Shown one piece after another: positions 1 through 12,100 of a stretch of 64,000 nt of DNA. This stretch comes from Heterobasidion occidentale (lineage: Eukaryota; Basidiomycota; Agaricomycetes; Russulales; Bondarzewiaceae). The stretch spans positions 186,001-250,000 of the forward strand of contig JBCAQO010000009.1 of NCBI GenBank assembly GCA_039111635.1, read 5' to 3'. Position 1 is the stretch's first letter. Every line of letters starts with the position of its first letter. The notes beneath the pieces are model-generated. The model made no database searches. It saw nothing but the letters and a program-made list of their open reading frames with translations, and was not told the DNA's origin. The position numbers and the translations under genes are program-made.

Positions 1-417
1 AGGTGCGCCACTGCTTCATGATCCTTGACGCTTGTCGCAACCTTATTTTGGCTAACTGGTACACTTATAGCCGAAGGGATGGACTGGGAGCTAGACGCTT
101 GCCGCATTGTATGCTTTCAGATTGTTATTGGTGTATGGACGGCTGTATCGTATCCGACAGTTTATGCAGTCGAGATATCGGAGCAAAATGGGCGATTACC
201 CGTCGCGTTGATCTTGCTCAATGCTCACTTTGGAGCGGAATTCGGGTGAGCGTTGTGCGAGTAAGAGAAGCAGCGGAGAACACGATGCGATCAGAAAGTG
301 TGGGTAGATGGTATCTGTTGTTGCAGCTATCCAATCCTAGACATAATACATCCATAGCGTGAATTACTCGTAGCAATATTGGCGGTGCGCCAATCTCAGT
401 GACATCAATGGAGACCC

Positions 418-3178
418 CTACTCGACTTTTCTTCGTGAAAACTGCATACAAAACGACGATTAGTCGAGCTATAAAGTGATCACACGAAGCACGTACCAGC
501 GTGACAACAGTTCCGTCCTCCAACACCTCTTTCCTGGGCACGAGTTCGTACCCGAATACTTTTGGTAGGATGATGCGCCACGAAGCCCAGTAGAGGACAC
601 CGAAAGCGAGAACACCAATACCGACTAGACAATACAGATAGTAAGGAAGAGGGGGAGTGTCTCCAACTTTGTTCGCAGGGTGGAGGAAGGGCGTGATGAG
701 CACTGCAATCAAGATGGTCAGCAACAAGATGGCAGATACAGGCGATGATGAAGATCGTACAGAAAACAGCCGCCGCCAGGTAAAAGACTGCGAGCGGCAG
801 CCATACTGAGAAGAGATAAAAGTATTTAGTCTCGCTTAAAATTAGGGCTCGTCGCAGCGGCTGTACCTTTGAACGGACGATGGAGCTTTGGCTTTGTCCA
901 CCTCAGATAGAAGAGGCCCTATGATCAAAGAGTTGATATCCAAGCCCAGCAAGAACAAGATGCAGACGCACTAGGACGATGAACAGGTTGAAGATTTGTT
1001 GTGGATAGCCTTCAACATCAAGGATGAAGGGATACGCGACGGATGGTGGAGGCGCGATGATCACGATGACCTGTTCACCAATTTCTTTTCAATCATGATA
1101 TCCTGTATCTGGGCACGCGGGGTGTCACATACCGATGGAATCAGATGGATGATGAGGCCGGGCAAAGGCGACTTGCCAGTTGGCCAGTTGGATGCCCAGA
1201 AACGGTTCCCAAAGGGAAGCGGAACACCTTCTTTTGCCAGCTCCTGGTTGACCCGCGCAGCTGAAAAAGTCTGGGATGCTAATTAGAGACCTGCGAAGGA
1301 TGTGCTGTATCGAGAACAAATCACGCACGACGGTGACGACGTTCTGAACAAGGATCAGTGTTCAAGTACGGTTTAAGAATCACGGAGACTGACCCTGCAC
1401 ATGAAACCCAGATGATGATGAACGACTTTGATTAGCATCTATCAGATGAGATACAAGTAGCGATGGCATACCCCAGAGCACTGTAGAGTTCCGTTAGATG
1501 AATACAGAGATGATCCGACGATAAGGACTTACCTCAATGCAACAAAGACAGAAAGTGCTTTCTGAGCCTTCGTACCGAAAACATTCTTGAAGAATAGAGA
1601 TGCGACAGTGACGCCTGACTTGAGAATCTGTGGCTTCGATGCAGCTCTGCAAATACAAGCATATGTTAGTTCATTCAATCGAAAGTGACTAAGGATATAG
1701 AAGCGACTAACGAAAAATAAGCCACGTTCGCAAGCATATACAGAACAGTGACAAGGCTCAAGCCGAGTGGTCCTGCTATCTTAAGCGTACGAACAGGATT
1801 TTTGACATCGTTCATTACGTAGTTTACGCCCGACCAGCCTGCATAGGCATTGAGGACTTTAAACGTCGCGGTTGCGTACTGGAAGCGTCAATTAGACAGT
1901 AGCAGTTGTTCAGTGACCTCAGGTCAAAGTATGCACGAAAGTTCAGAAACGACGTACGTCGTTGCTGCTATGTGAGCTCCCTGCGAATGCATCGCGGAAG
2001 TTTACATGTGGGTCTTCGATGCGAGTTTTACCAGATAATACTACCCAGCCTGTATGGAACACATATGACCTGAGCATACAGGAATTAAATCATGAAGGAT
2101 GGGGCTGCACTGACCCGTGATAACCACGAACAGGAGGATAAAGATTTTAAGCAATGACAGTGCCTGGTGCTCGCCGTCAGCTCATGTGGAAACAGACAAG
2201 ATAAGAGACTAACGTTCATGAAGTAGACTCCCACTCTGGGAGCAAAGCCATGAAGAAATGTGGCAAAGAAAATCACTAGTTTGCATGAGTACGAGATCAG
2301 CTGTCATTGAATCCCCAGGACTGACCTCCAAGGGCGATACCACGCTCTGTCCAACGATCTGCTGAATGCCCCGCAGCAACCAAGATGCTGCAACATGGTC
2401 AAAAACTAGTGCAGTTGAAATTGATAAGAAGATACTGACTTTGAAGCAAAGACCTGCAGATAGCGTCAGCACCGATGCTAGTATTTTCACCTTGCCGACA
2501 CAGAAGCTAAAGAACTCACGATACACCCAGATGCCGTGAAGCCCAACAGTATAGCCTGCATTGAAAAGATAACGGTGGCCAGATATCTCGGCTTCCGATA
2601 CACGGCCTCGAGATACACCTTCTCTCCTCCCGACCTCGGGAACATCGAGCCAAATTCAAGCCATATGAACAGCCCACAGAAAGAGAGGATGAATCCGAGG
2701 ATCCAGAGCATGAAAGATGCCCCAACTGAGCCGACGGAATTAAGGATAGAAGAAGGTGTGGAGAATATGCCAGTGCCTATGATGCGACCGACACTGGATC
2801 GAGGAACGGTGAGCGGTCGATGCACTGAGAAGCGCGATTGATGTGGTCACTGCTGCGTTGGAAAACGAGTACTCACATTAAGAGAGTGCAGCTAAAGACA
2901 CCCAGATGGCGACCCATGCCCCCAGCAGTGTCTGTCAAAGCATTTAGCAGCCGGTCAGTCCTGAAAGCTACGACAAGGGTCAGATGCATCCGAACATATT
3001 ATCACGTACCTTCTTCGAAAGTGAGCTCGCCGGGGTTGACGACTTCAACGGAGCTGCCATCCTTCGAGTCGACATAATCTCCTTTCTCGCTTCCGCTTTC
3101 CACCGCAGCTGGTATGGCGCTCGCGTGTGCCCCGGCACTGTCCCCGGAGCTCTTGAAGGCGCTCAGAAAGAAAGCCAT
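418..3178 (-). CDS. High-affinity methionine permease (MUP1-like, APC superfamily)
   Basis: Predicted plasma-membrane permease of the L-type amino-acid/methionine permease group; family members import methionine and related amino acids by proton symport. The start at 3178 opens MAFFLSAFKSSGDS. Exons then give DTAGGMGRHLGVFS and the TM1 motif IVGRIIGTGIFSTPSSIL, followed by LEFGSMFPRSGGEKVYLEAV, FKVLNAYAGWSGVNYVMND, VNQELAKEGVPLPFGNRFWA, APPPSVAYPFILDVEGYPQQ and KVFGYELVPRKEVLEDGTVV, all in family order. At least nine introns are needed. Several are clear: GTATGT to AACAG near 1083-1141; GTACG to TTGCAG near 690-748; and a last one near 442-496 that leaves a 24-base terminal exon encoding FSRRKVE and a stop, typical of the family's C-terminus. 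No frameshift is required. The gene stands alone, with no transporter partner beside it. The family assignment is firm; individual exon edges in 1,440-2,480 are less certain. Confidence 0.88.
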
Positions 3179-4139
3179 GGCAGCTGCGATAGGCGTGCTA
3201 TGAAAGCTAAGTGGGATCCCGAGGAAGCGCAGTCCATGCTATCGCTCGAAGACAACCTATTTATAAGAAAAACATGGAGCGCGCAAAGACAATTGCCGCA
3301 TCTGTGTATCGGCACGAGCGATAGGGGGCGCTGACACGCAGAAGTTGATAGTGTTTGCAGACTAAGATGGCGCAAATGTCAGGCATGCTGGCGAAGTCTC
3401 ACGACTTACGAGAAGCCAAAACCGGATGTGAAACTGGGAAACGCCATTTCCGAGAACCGAGTGCTTATCGCAGTAGGTTCGTGCCTCCGTATACGTCGCT
3501 ACCACGAGAATCAAAATGTATCCAAGTCGAGGGGACTGCCCGTCGCAAGAGCGCACAGTGAGCGCACATGTTCACAAGATCCGTCTCACGTGCACACGTC
3601 GCGATCGAGCATATTCCTCCCATCGGACTGAACAAAGTCGTGTCTGTTCGTCAAGTGAAATAACCCTTTTTTTGTAACAATGCTGCTGCCATTGACGTGA
3701 AACTCGTAAGGATTCAAAGGCTTATATTCAAATTTTTCATGACGCCATTGATGAATTGATGATCATAGCCTGTCAGTACGACAAGTAACGGTGTTGCCCA
3801 ATCTCGACAACTTGTCTACAGCGCTCTATAGCGCTCCGCAGCGTTCGGATAAAGGTGCCACAGAGTCAGGATATACAATTGTCAGGTTGCAGATTCGCCG
3901 CAGTCACTGAGCTCATCGTTGGACTTCTGGCAACAATCGTGGAGAAAATGTCGACTTTCAAGGGGCAAGACCGATTTGTTTTGGTGCTTATGGTACCTTC
4001 CACAATTTGTAGAGTCTAGTGCTCGTAGCATCAGAGACCAGGAACATAGCTCATGAGCCTCCATCAATACGCGTTCAGCGCATGAGCCTAGATCAGCCTC
4101 CGCGAATAGGCGTTGTTTCCCCAGCTCTGTGAACGAAGG
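3179..4139. other. Intergenic region upstream of methionine permease
   Basis: This is the 5' flank of the permease gene. It contains a T-run near 3666 and AT-rich stretches around 3715-3760, but no credible coding frame: the frames on both strands are short and lack recognisable domains. It probably holds the permease promoter. No specific binding site can be defended by eye. Confidence 0.5.
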
Positions 4140-4269
4140 TTAATTATGAGATATCCTTGAAAAGTGTGAAAAATGAGAACAACGGCTCAATACTTCGGTT
4201 GTCTGGCATCCGTCTTGGTGTGGGTAATCACTACGATGACGAACACTCACGGAGAGCATTTTTCTGGCA

Positions 4270-4985
4270 TCATTCATACGCACACTCTTTGAATCGTTCC
4301 TCGGACTGAATCTGAAGGATCTGTTTGTCTTCGTGTGGCGCGAAGGGTGTCGATCTTCCAGCTTTGCAGGGCCGTCGTCTACCAAGGAATATCAAGTAAA
4401 CGACGAAGAGAATGCTAGTTGGGCATCGCTCACTAAAAAACGAGACAATATAACCTATTAGCGCAAAACCTATCAGTAGAATGGTTTGCCATAAATCCTG
4501 ATGATGATAGAATTCAACTTTATCACTGCAGACATAGAGTACAAAAGCCCACACGATAGCATCGTCCAATGTACCAGAAACATTCGAAATGCCGATTGCA
4601 GAGAGGATGTCTTCAAATTAAATACTCTCCACTGAGCCACAAATGCAGAGGGTGCTGCCTTATACCTTGAAGGCGGGAAGCGGAAGACATGCAAGATGCA
4701 ACAAAGGAAAGGGCAGCACCCATGACAATAACACGCACGTTTGAACATTTCAGAAAGAATGTACGTTCAGAAGCCGTGACGTCCACACACTGCTCGAGGT
4801 AAAATACGACGCTTTGAACTGACGCACATAGTAGATCGATAGAACACCAACGCACCGATTGACTTAACACCGGACAGGCCAACTGTTGAGAAAGATACAC
4901 GATCTGATAGTACATACATGTCATGGATTTTCATGCCGTCCACTAGAAAAGTCCTTCTGCAGCAATCGATATTAGTCACTGACCA
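4270..4985 (-). CDS. Possible multi-exon membrane protein, unrecognised
   Basis: I do not recognise this gene. On the minus strand, consecutive frames encode hydrophobic segments that could be joined by short introns: VRVIVMGAALSFVASCMS (around 4700), FEDILSAIGISNVSGTLDDA then AIVWAFVLYVCS (around 4530-4610), and TILLIGFALIGYIVSFF (around 4440-4490). The last exon ends in a charged tail at 4270. Repeated hydrophobic stretches followed by a basic and acidic tail suggest a small multi-pass membrane protein. The start and splice sites are unresolved, and the segment lies immediately downstream of the F-box-like gene on the same strand, so it could also be extra 3' exons of that gene or a decayed fragment. 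Confidence 0.25.
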
Positions 4986-4986
4986 A

Positions 4987-6327
4987 TCACCAACTTGTCG
5001 CTGCACAGATGAATAGACGTGAGCAAAGAGTGAGTGCACATAAAGAAATCGTCGACATACGGGTATCTGTCTCTCCCCAGTCCAAACTAGACTTCTTCTC
5101 GAGATAGCCCGGTGCCTCCCTTAGATCCAGATCCCACTCTCGCCCATCTTTCCACCTCTTAAACTCTTCTTCCTCCGTCCACACTTGCTTCCATATCGCC
5201 TCCTTCTTTTCTCTCTTTGATCCTTCATCTGCCCCTGCTTCTATCTCACGCCATTCCTTCGCACGCGAAAAAACGTCTGGTTGACGAGAAGTGATATCGT
5301 CCCATTCTAGCCGCGCTGGCCGGACATAGGGGAGAAGAAAAAATCTAGGGTGCGATGCGCAAAAGCTGAGGATCCTATCCCAGCATGTCAAATAGTAGCA
5401 ATAGCCTTCATGCCCACGAAAGGCTGGGGTACCAAGGCTCAGGACGATCATCTGCAGGTTCCCGCAATCATGTAAAAGCTCCCGTATCTGGGCGGTGATG
5501 TTATGCATTACTCTCTCGGGTTGCGACGCCCTTACAGTGAGCGCAACGTGTGTGAGTGCAGGCAGATCTCGAAGAGAGGATGAATGGAATCCGGTGAGTG
5601 TAGAGGTGTAGAGGTGCGTGACATGACTGAAATAAGATTCGCGGAAGTTGACAGGGTTAGGAAGGCCGAGGTGGAAAATCATGGCAGTGGTCGGTCGAAC
5701 GTGATGTTTCCGCAGCCAGAACGCGTGCGCACCCAGAAGTGGGGCAGTGATGCTGAGGTTCGAAATGTTCTTGAAAGCATTCCCTATAGAACCGAGCATC
5801 TCCTCTATGGAAGGCCGTCGTGCAGGCACCGCAAGCGCCAAGGAGTAAATCGGGAAGGGAGAAACAGGTTTGCGTTGAGACGAAGATGACAGAAACAATG
5901 AGGAGCGTTTGGGAAGAAAGGGGGAGGCAAAAGAGGTCACTTGCTCCGCATTTCGCAGAAGAACATTGTGATAAAGACATGATGAGATCAGCCGTCGGAT
6001 AGAGCTTGATACCAGACAGAGGTTTTTAGCATCTGTGCGATCGGCCACAGCCATGTAGATGAGGATTTCTGTGACCAGTTCGATCGGCAAATTCCTCCAT
6101 ACTTCGACGTTGAGGGATGGCTTTGGTTCGGCAAGACTGTCCAGACTCGCTGGGGGAAGCTCCCACCTGACAGAAGTTTTCGTCAGAAACTCAATCTCTT
6201 TCGTCCAAAACAGAGAAACAGATGGAGGTCCAAGTCCTCTAAATGGAAGAGAAACAGAGCACGGTCGACTCGACAGATGTGCAACTTCGTCGAGCAGATA
6301 GACATGGCCGGAAAATATGCACGGCAA
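4987..6327 (-). CDS. F-box-like domain protein
   Basis: A long open frame of about 446 residues. Near residue 75 the segment VWRNLPIELVTEILIYMAV is a typical fungal F-box-like start, followed by DAKNLCLVSSSIRRLISSCL, the usual second half of the motif. F-box proteins normally hand substrates to an SCF ubiquitin ligase through Skp1; the partner here cannot be inferred. After the motif the protein has a weakly leucine-rich region (FKNISNLSITAPLL, LPALTHVALTVR, LQMIVLSLGTPAF) and a highly charged tail (KREKKEAIWKQVWTEEEEF). A good 5' splice site (GTATGT, near 5061) and GTGCAG acceptor near 5001 suggest that the real C-terminus is spliced into a further exon and that the last 25 or so residues of the uninterrupted frame are intron. 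Unrelated in sequence to the F-box genes of the inverted arms. Confidence 0.65.
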   Translation of the reverse strand: MPCIFSGHVYLLDEVAHLSSRPCSVSLPFRGLGPPSVSLFWTKEIEFLTKTSVRWELPPASLDSLAEPKPSLNVEVWRNLPIELVTEILIYMAVADRTDAKNLCLVSSSIRRLISSCLYHNVLLRNAEQVTSFASPFLPKRSSLFLSSSSQRKPVSPFPIYSLALAVPARRPSIEEMLGSIGNAFKNISNLSITAPLLGAHAFWLRKHHVRPTTAMIFHLGLPNPVNFRESYFSHVTHLYTSTLTGFHSSSLRDLPALTHVALTVRASQPERVMHNITAQIRELLHDCGNLQMIVLSLGTPAFRGHEGYCYYLTCWDRILSFCASHPRFFLLPYVRPARLEWDDITSRQPDVFSRAKEWREIEAGADEGSKREKKEAIWKQVWTEEEEFKRWKDGREWDLDLREAPGYLEKKSSLDWGETDTRMSTISLCALTLCSRLFICAATSW

Positions 6328-7487
6328 TTATCTGATCGAGCAGGAAGCAATACAACACGATCATGCGGATTGATACCTGTCGAGTCGAATACTCTGAACA
6401 GACGTCATTACATCGACGGTCGCAGTGACATGTTGGCTTCTAAGACAGACATGACCAGATGTAAATGTAATTGTCATGCACTACTCAGCTGCCGGCTGTT
6501 CTCAGGTCTTGTAGACCTATATATCTGATGCTCGTCGACCTCCTGATGTGTTGCGCTCTGTGCATACTAGCGGGTGTGAGCAACTTACGTGCGAACAGCT
6601 GGCTTCCTTCCTTGTGGGCTTTTAGTCGTCATTCTTTTGCAACGAGACGTTGAGATTGCTTGTAGAGAGAATGAGAGATGACTAGAGCTCGAAGTTGAAG
6701 ATCAAGGGGAGGATGATCCGGCTGCTTGTGGCTGATGCTTGTGGCAACCACGGTCACACGTGTCATCTGGGAAATGTTGAAATCAATTGCTTTCCCCTTT
6801 ACACATTTCAACAATGCACCACAACCTGTGCGCTATCATACTGATTGTTTGGTTGCTGAGCGCTGAGCATCTATGCGACTCTATAGGTTCCGAGTTGAAC
6901 AATGCAAGCACAAAATTGAAGAGCGGACAATGGCAAGATCACTCCACGTGGGACACACGTGGGGTATAGTCCCGAGTGTGTCTCCCGCTCGAGTTGCCAG
7001 CAGCAACCGTCTCCATTGTCCTCTGCCTCTCAAGGCCATCCCACACGCCTATTGTCTGAAACCCACATATAGTGGCGTTCTCATCTCTCGTTCACTGTCC
7101 GATCCCACCGAGAAGTTGTATTCCTGTCAGCTAGGTGAGTGCATCACAGATATGCGAATAAGACATCGAGCAACCAATAATGGAAAAGTCATCAGCAGTC
7201 ATAACGGAAGGAAATCCGCTGTGGAAGGTATCCCGGGGGGAATAGTGAGTAGAAATGTAGTGAAAAGGTCATAAAAACGTGGCTGATACAGCAGATCATC
7301 AAGACCAACCGTACGATGGGAACTACAGGTAATACAGGGGTGAGCATGAATAGTTCAGAAGTATCGCGGCGTGAGTGGGATACAGTTTAAGAGTGCGGTG
7401 AGGTGGAAGGGAGATACGAAAAACAGGTGAGTATACAACTATCTGTACATGTCGCTTCCACCGGGGACAGCAGCATCATCGACGGAG
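6328..7487. other. Intergenic region between F-box-like gene and HMG-box gene
   Basis: Both flanking genes are on the minus strand, so this stretch is the 3' flank of the HMG-box gene and the 5' flank of the F-box-like gene. Frames of up to 133 codons exist on the plus strand (around 6873-7274) but show no domain, no consistent splice structure and mixed composition. I see no gene, RNA or repeat that can be supported. Confidence 0.5.
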
Positions 7488-9196
7488 TCATGAAAAGTGT
7501 TCGCCAGACATCTGCAGATCATTGTAGCCAAACATCGCAGTGAACGGATCGTGGCCCAGTCTGTCGACATCCATATGCGCTGGGCTACAGTACTGTTCGT
7601 GGGGAAATCCGGGCCCCATGGACTCGACGGTGGCGGCCTTGGGATCATCAGAGTACTTGACGCCCTCAAGCTCGATTGGCGAGAGGCTGCTCAGATCGAA
7701 GTCCTCGTTGAACAATGGCTGTGAACCGTTTGTCCATCCGCCTTTTATCGTCGCAGAGGGCCAGGCGAAAGGCCGATATTCGAATTCGAGCATTTCGGGA
7801 GGACATTGGGATGTGGGGACGTCAGTCATACAGATCGCTTCGTGTTGTTGCCAAATATCGCCAGGGATACCGATCACCTCAAGGGAGGACGTTGGCGTGA
7901 ATGGTCTATCGTCTGGCGAGGGAGGACCCGACGAGCCAGCAGCATATGAGGACACAAGCAGCTGCTGAGAGGGCGCGAACATGCGTTGATCTGGGCATCC
8001 ACCGAACGAGTCAAGGGAAACGTCATTTTTGTTATTGTTATCGACAAAGAACGGCGTCGGGTCGAACGTTCCAACAAAACCCGCCGAGCCCTGCGGACGG
8101 CAACAAGGTGCGCTTAGTCTTTTAGGGGCGTGAGAAGGAGATGCCACCAATACGTACATTGACGTTTGGATCCCAGCCTTGTGGTTCGGGATACGGCTGC
8201 TGAAGGCCATCCGAAGGTGCGAAATCGAAATTGAATCCTCCATTCTGCGCAGGAAAAGGGAACGAAGGTCGCCGTGCGCCTGTTAGGACCATCGAGGGTG
8301 ATGATGGTGTTGACGACATGAAGACGGGCACCGTGATATGCTGCTGATAGGGAGGAGTAGGTGCCGATGCCGCGCGCGGACCTGGACGAACTGATAGTGG
8401 CATGATGAACGAAATCTCACCATCGTCCATCTCTTCATCGTCCGGCTTCTTTCCCTTCCCTTTCAGAGTTGCCGCCTTCTTTCCCTTGACTCGTTGGGGC
8501 CTGTAAACGTAGTTGGGATGCAGCTGCTCGTGCTCCTTCTTCTTCTCCTTGGCGAGTTCCTCCCAGTACTGGCGTTCCTCGGCCGTGAGGGCCTTCCACT
8601 CCCTGCTGATCGCCTTTGAGAGATCGGCCTGTCGTTGCTTCTTGGTTGGCGTGGACGCCTTGTCGCCACCCTCGCCTGCCTCTCCTGCGCCCAGCGCAGA
8701 ATTACGGTCCTCGCAACATTTGCGCCTGAAGAGAATGAACGCGTTCTCTGGTCGCTTGACGTAGTCCTCGTCTCCCTTCTTCGGTCGACGCTCATTGATA
8801 TCGCTGGCTGTAGAGCGGCGCCGGCGGTGCGTCTTGGTGGGAGCGGGCGGTGCTTGTGTAGGCTCCGCGGGTTGGAGGGAAGCATCAGACGAAATGTGCG
8901 AGGAGGGGGTGGGGATCGTTGGTGGGGGAGTGAGCGTGGGCGGTTTGAGCTCGGCCTCAAACGGAGAGTTGGACGGCGAAGATAAAGGAGAGGTCATGAT
9001 ATTAGGGAACGTGAAGGCGCGCGGCGTCGGGGATACGATATTGAACATTGGGGTGTGGACGTAGTCTACGGTCACTTCGAGTGCTGTAGAGGGATCGTGA
9101 GACGGTGAGTGCGATCAGATCGCGTTATCTTCGCTGTGGCATCATAACAGAGTGCTTACATCGAGAGTGTGTATCGCGAGTGCGGTAGGCGGGCAT
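7488..9196 (-). CDS. HMG-box transcription factor (MATA_HMG-type box), copy 1
   Basis: Nuclear DNA-binding protein. The HMG box runs over roughly residues 115-205: YVKRPENAFILFRRKCCEDR, then a Ser/Thr/Gly-rich insert, then QRQADLSKAISREWKALTAE and ERQYWEELAKEKKKEHEQL ending NYVYRPQR. The KRPENAFILFR start is typical of fungal sequence-specific HMG boxes (Ste11/Rox1/mating-type group). A proline/serine-rich N-terminus with a basic HRRRRSTASDINERRPKK patch, a likely nuclear localisation signal, precedes the box, and a low-complexity tail follows. The proposed structure has three exons: a short first exon at 9196 (MPAYRTRDTHS) spliced by GTAAGC to CTACAG into LEVTVDYVHTP, and an intron near 8097-8159 (GTACGT to CCGCAG) into GSAGFVGTFDPTPFF. 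Stop at 7488. If the first exon is wrong the start is M at 9075. A second HMG-box gene lies 17 kb away. Confidence 0.85.
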
Positions 9197-12100
9197 GATG
9201 GATGATGTTCTAGTGAGGACAATGGGGATCGCTGTGGAAGTTATGGAATGGGGAAGGTAGCGGAAACGAAGAACAGTTGGGACTCCTGCTGTGGCAGGAG
9301 GGAGGCTGGTGGGGAAGTGCTCAGGAGAGTTTGGAGGTAACGCTTGTTCTTTTGTCTCGCGAGGACCCGGAGGGCGCTTACAATTGCGTGCAGGTCGCAG
9401 CGGACAAGACAATACGGATGCGCCAAAGCTTTATAGTCTTTGAGCAGATGGCACCTGAGTTCCTCCGAAGACCTCCATCGCTTTCCGTAAGTACTAGATC
9501 TCCAGCCACAGTCTCACTCATTGTTTCTCCCTGATTAGGATCGGCGAGGGCCCTGTTCCCAAATTTTGGTTGGGGTCCTCGCGCGTCGTCTCCATATTTC
9601 TGCCAAATAAGACCAAATACAACAGCCACCTGCCGAATCCCTATTGTCTTGCTCTTGACGAGAAGACGACACATGGATGCCGGCCATCCGGTCGAATTTC
9701 CCCGTGAGACCCAGCTGTTCCGATGACCAGTCCATCCTGTTATCGCCTGCCGCTCTTTTGCTTCCATTTTGCAGCGCCGCGAACTGGATTAAAAAATCGA
9801 CCCGGTATAACCTCCGCACTTTCCGCCGACGAAGCTCGATGTTACTCGTTTTTTCCCTGCTGGCCGACGGATCCGGCTTGTACCTGCTTCTCCGCTGGTC
9901 CCACCGGAGTCACCTCGCAGGCCTGACGCCACCTTAATCTCGCTTTGGACAGTTGGAAATTACGTTGGCCCGCAAAGTCTCCCTGCATTTGGCAAGAGTG
10001 CTCCTGTTGCTCTTGGAGATGCCGCTTACGTCTGAGCGTTCACTTCTGCTCGCCCTTCGAGACTGACTGTTTGCATCGGAGTGGCTGTGTCATTCACTAC
10101 CCTCACGCCTCAAAGCTTGATATTGTTCTCGCCGCCTGGAGAACACGATTTTCTTTCTACTAGCGCTGTAATACCGTCCGTAATACAATCTCGCGGCGTC
10201 TCGAGTCCTGTGGTCCTTCGTCCCAGTCGCCGAGAATTTTTCAAAGCATGTTCGCTCGTATATTACCCGTTGTGTCATTCATCGGTAATCATAAATTCAT
10301 TTTTGTCCGAAATACCTATCTGGGCCATCATCCTCGGCCATATGCGATTAACCCGTGATATAGCTCGATAATGCCGTTCTTTGCACTCTATTCTGACGTC
10401 CATACCGCGTTAGAAGCTTAATATTACGCTGAGCATGTGCTGATAGGTGTTCAGAACGTTCGTACTGACTACACTCGCAATGAGGTGTATTATTCGCTTT
10501 TCCACTCACGGTGACTTGCGAGTGGCTGTGTTGTCTGCCATCAGATTCAGCGGAAACACGTTGAGCGCCGTATATCTTTATCAGCGCTTCAGCGTTCTCT
10601 CATTTCATCTTGCGATGCTACGGTGTTCCCGTGGATGCATCCGCTCGTCCATCACCGCGAGGATCCCGAGCCTTCAGAGCCAAGTATAGCAGGGGCGCGC
10701 TCGTCTCTCGGCGAGTTCGGACCACCTTGAAGTTGTCATACTAGGCACATTAAACGGGTCTTCATCTATACAAAACCTCCGCTTTTTTGTCATATGATGC
10801 TTAACAGCAATGAAAAAAAAGTTAGTCAGAAGATCAAATATTTTTCCCGCAGCTGCCGCGAGGCATACGGAGCACCATACCTGAACTGCTCGCTCACGAC
10901 AGATTGTACCGCTAGGGCCTCATGATATGTGATACCATACAACGCTCCACTATCTGCATATGATATCCCGGCCATCGCTCAACATCTGTTCAAGGAGGCT
11001 ACGGGGACGGGGAGCTCCGAGACTAATCCCCGCCCGCGCGCACTGTTTTGGCTTTGCTATGATGCTCCCACCATCGCTCATGATCCGTTGCGACATATCT
11101 CACGGATTCCGTCCCGACCCACATTTAGATCGATTCCATTCTTCTTGGCCTTTCTAGGCGTAGGTGTCAGATCTGATAGGTTGTCTCGGTGTTACTCTAT
11201 GTCACTGACCTGGGTTAGACAGTCTCCTCGCGCCCCGTGGGCATTTCCCCTCGCCGCCACTCTGCTCAGGACAATCGGGGTTTCAGTGCCTGTATCCTCT
11301 CAATGATCTCGTTCCCTTGACTACGCTGGCATTGGAGCTCATGCCCAAGACCGTCCATCTCGAAGAGCTTGACTTAATTGTTATCGAACCTCTCAATATG
11401 TGCAGGCGTGAGCTATGGCCTTTGGGACAGAAGCTATGCATCGAGGCGTGGGAGTTCATTCGTACGCGGATACTAAACGATAGCTGATGATCATGTTCCT
11501 GCATCACGATTCTACTGGTCCATGCTTCAGTGTTCATGTGCACGCCTTCGCAACATGGCGCTAAAGATACACTGCCTCACCGAAGAACAGCTTTCAAGAA
11601 CCAGTATCCTTCAAATCCAGACCGACGCACCTTTCGCGATACGAATATAGAGACGCATCTGGGGGCCTAGACGCCCCACTGCTCATTCTTTGATACCCTT
11701 AAAATGAATGGATTCCCACCGCTGTTCTTATTATGGGCAAGATTCCCGGCACAGAGTCAAGTTTTCGAGATGTCAATGTCATCAACTTTGGTCGTCTCAA
11801 AATGACTTCTATAGTAGTGATGCGTGGTAGAAATGGAATATTTACCCATACATCCCCGTATTACCCGTCGGCGTACATGTTTCAAAAGGATGTACACTGA
11901 TGAACACCACATCATGACCCTTTGATCACAGTGAGAAGTACCTCGCATCTATGAGCACACATCTGACCATCTTGATGGTCTGACGTTCTGGAATTCGGAA
12001 GCGCTGGGGGCAGTTCTATTCGTGGCGCAGTCTGGTCCGTCGTGGGTCGGTTCAAACTATCGAGCGTGATTAACATAACCCTACGCCCTTCAACATTCTC

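Noticed and set aside
218..417. C-terminal extension of the methionine permease to a stop at 218
   Set aside because: A canonical intron restores the family-typical ending at 418; the extension has no similarity to permeases.
9677..9937. Overlapping short frames at 9.3-10.4 kb
   Set aside because: Present on both strands with no domain, no codon pattern and no splice structure; likely chance frames in intergenic DNA.
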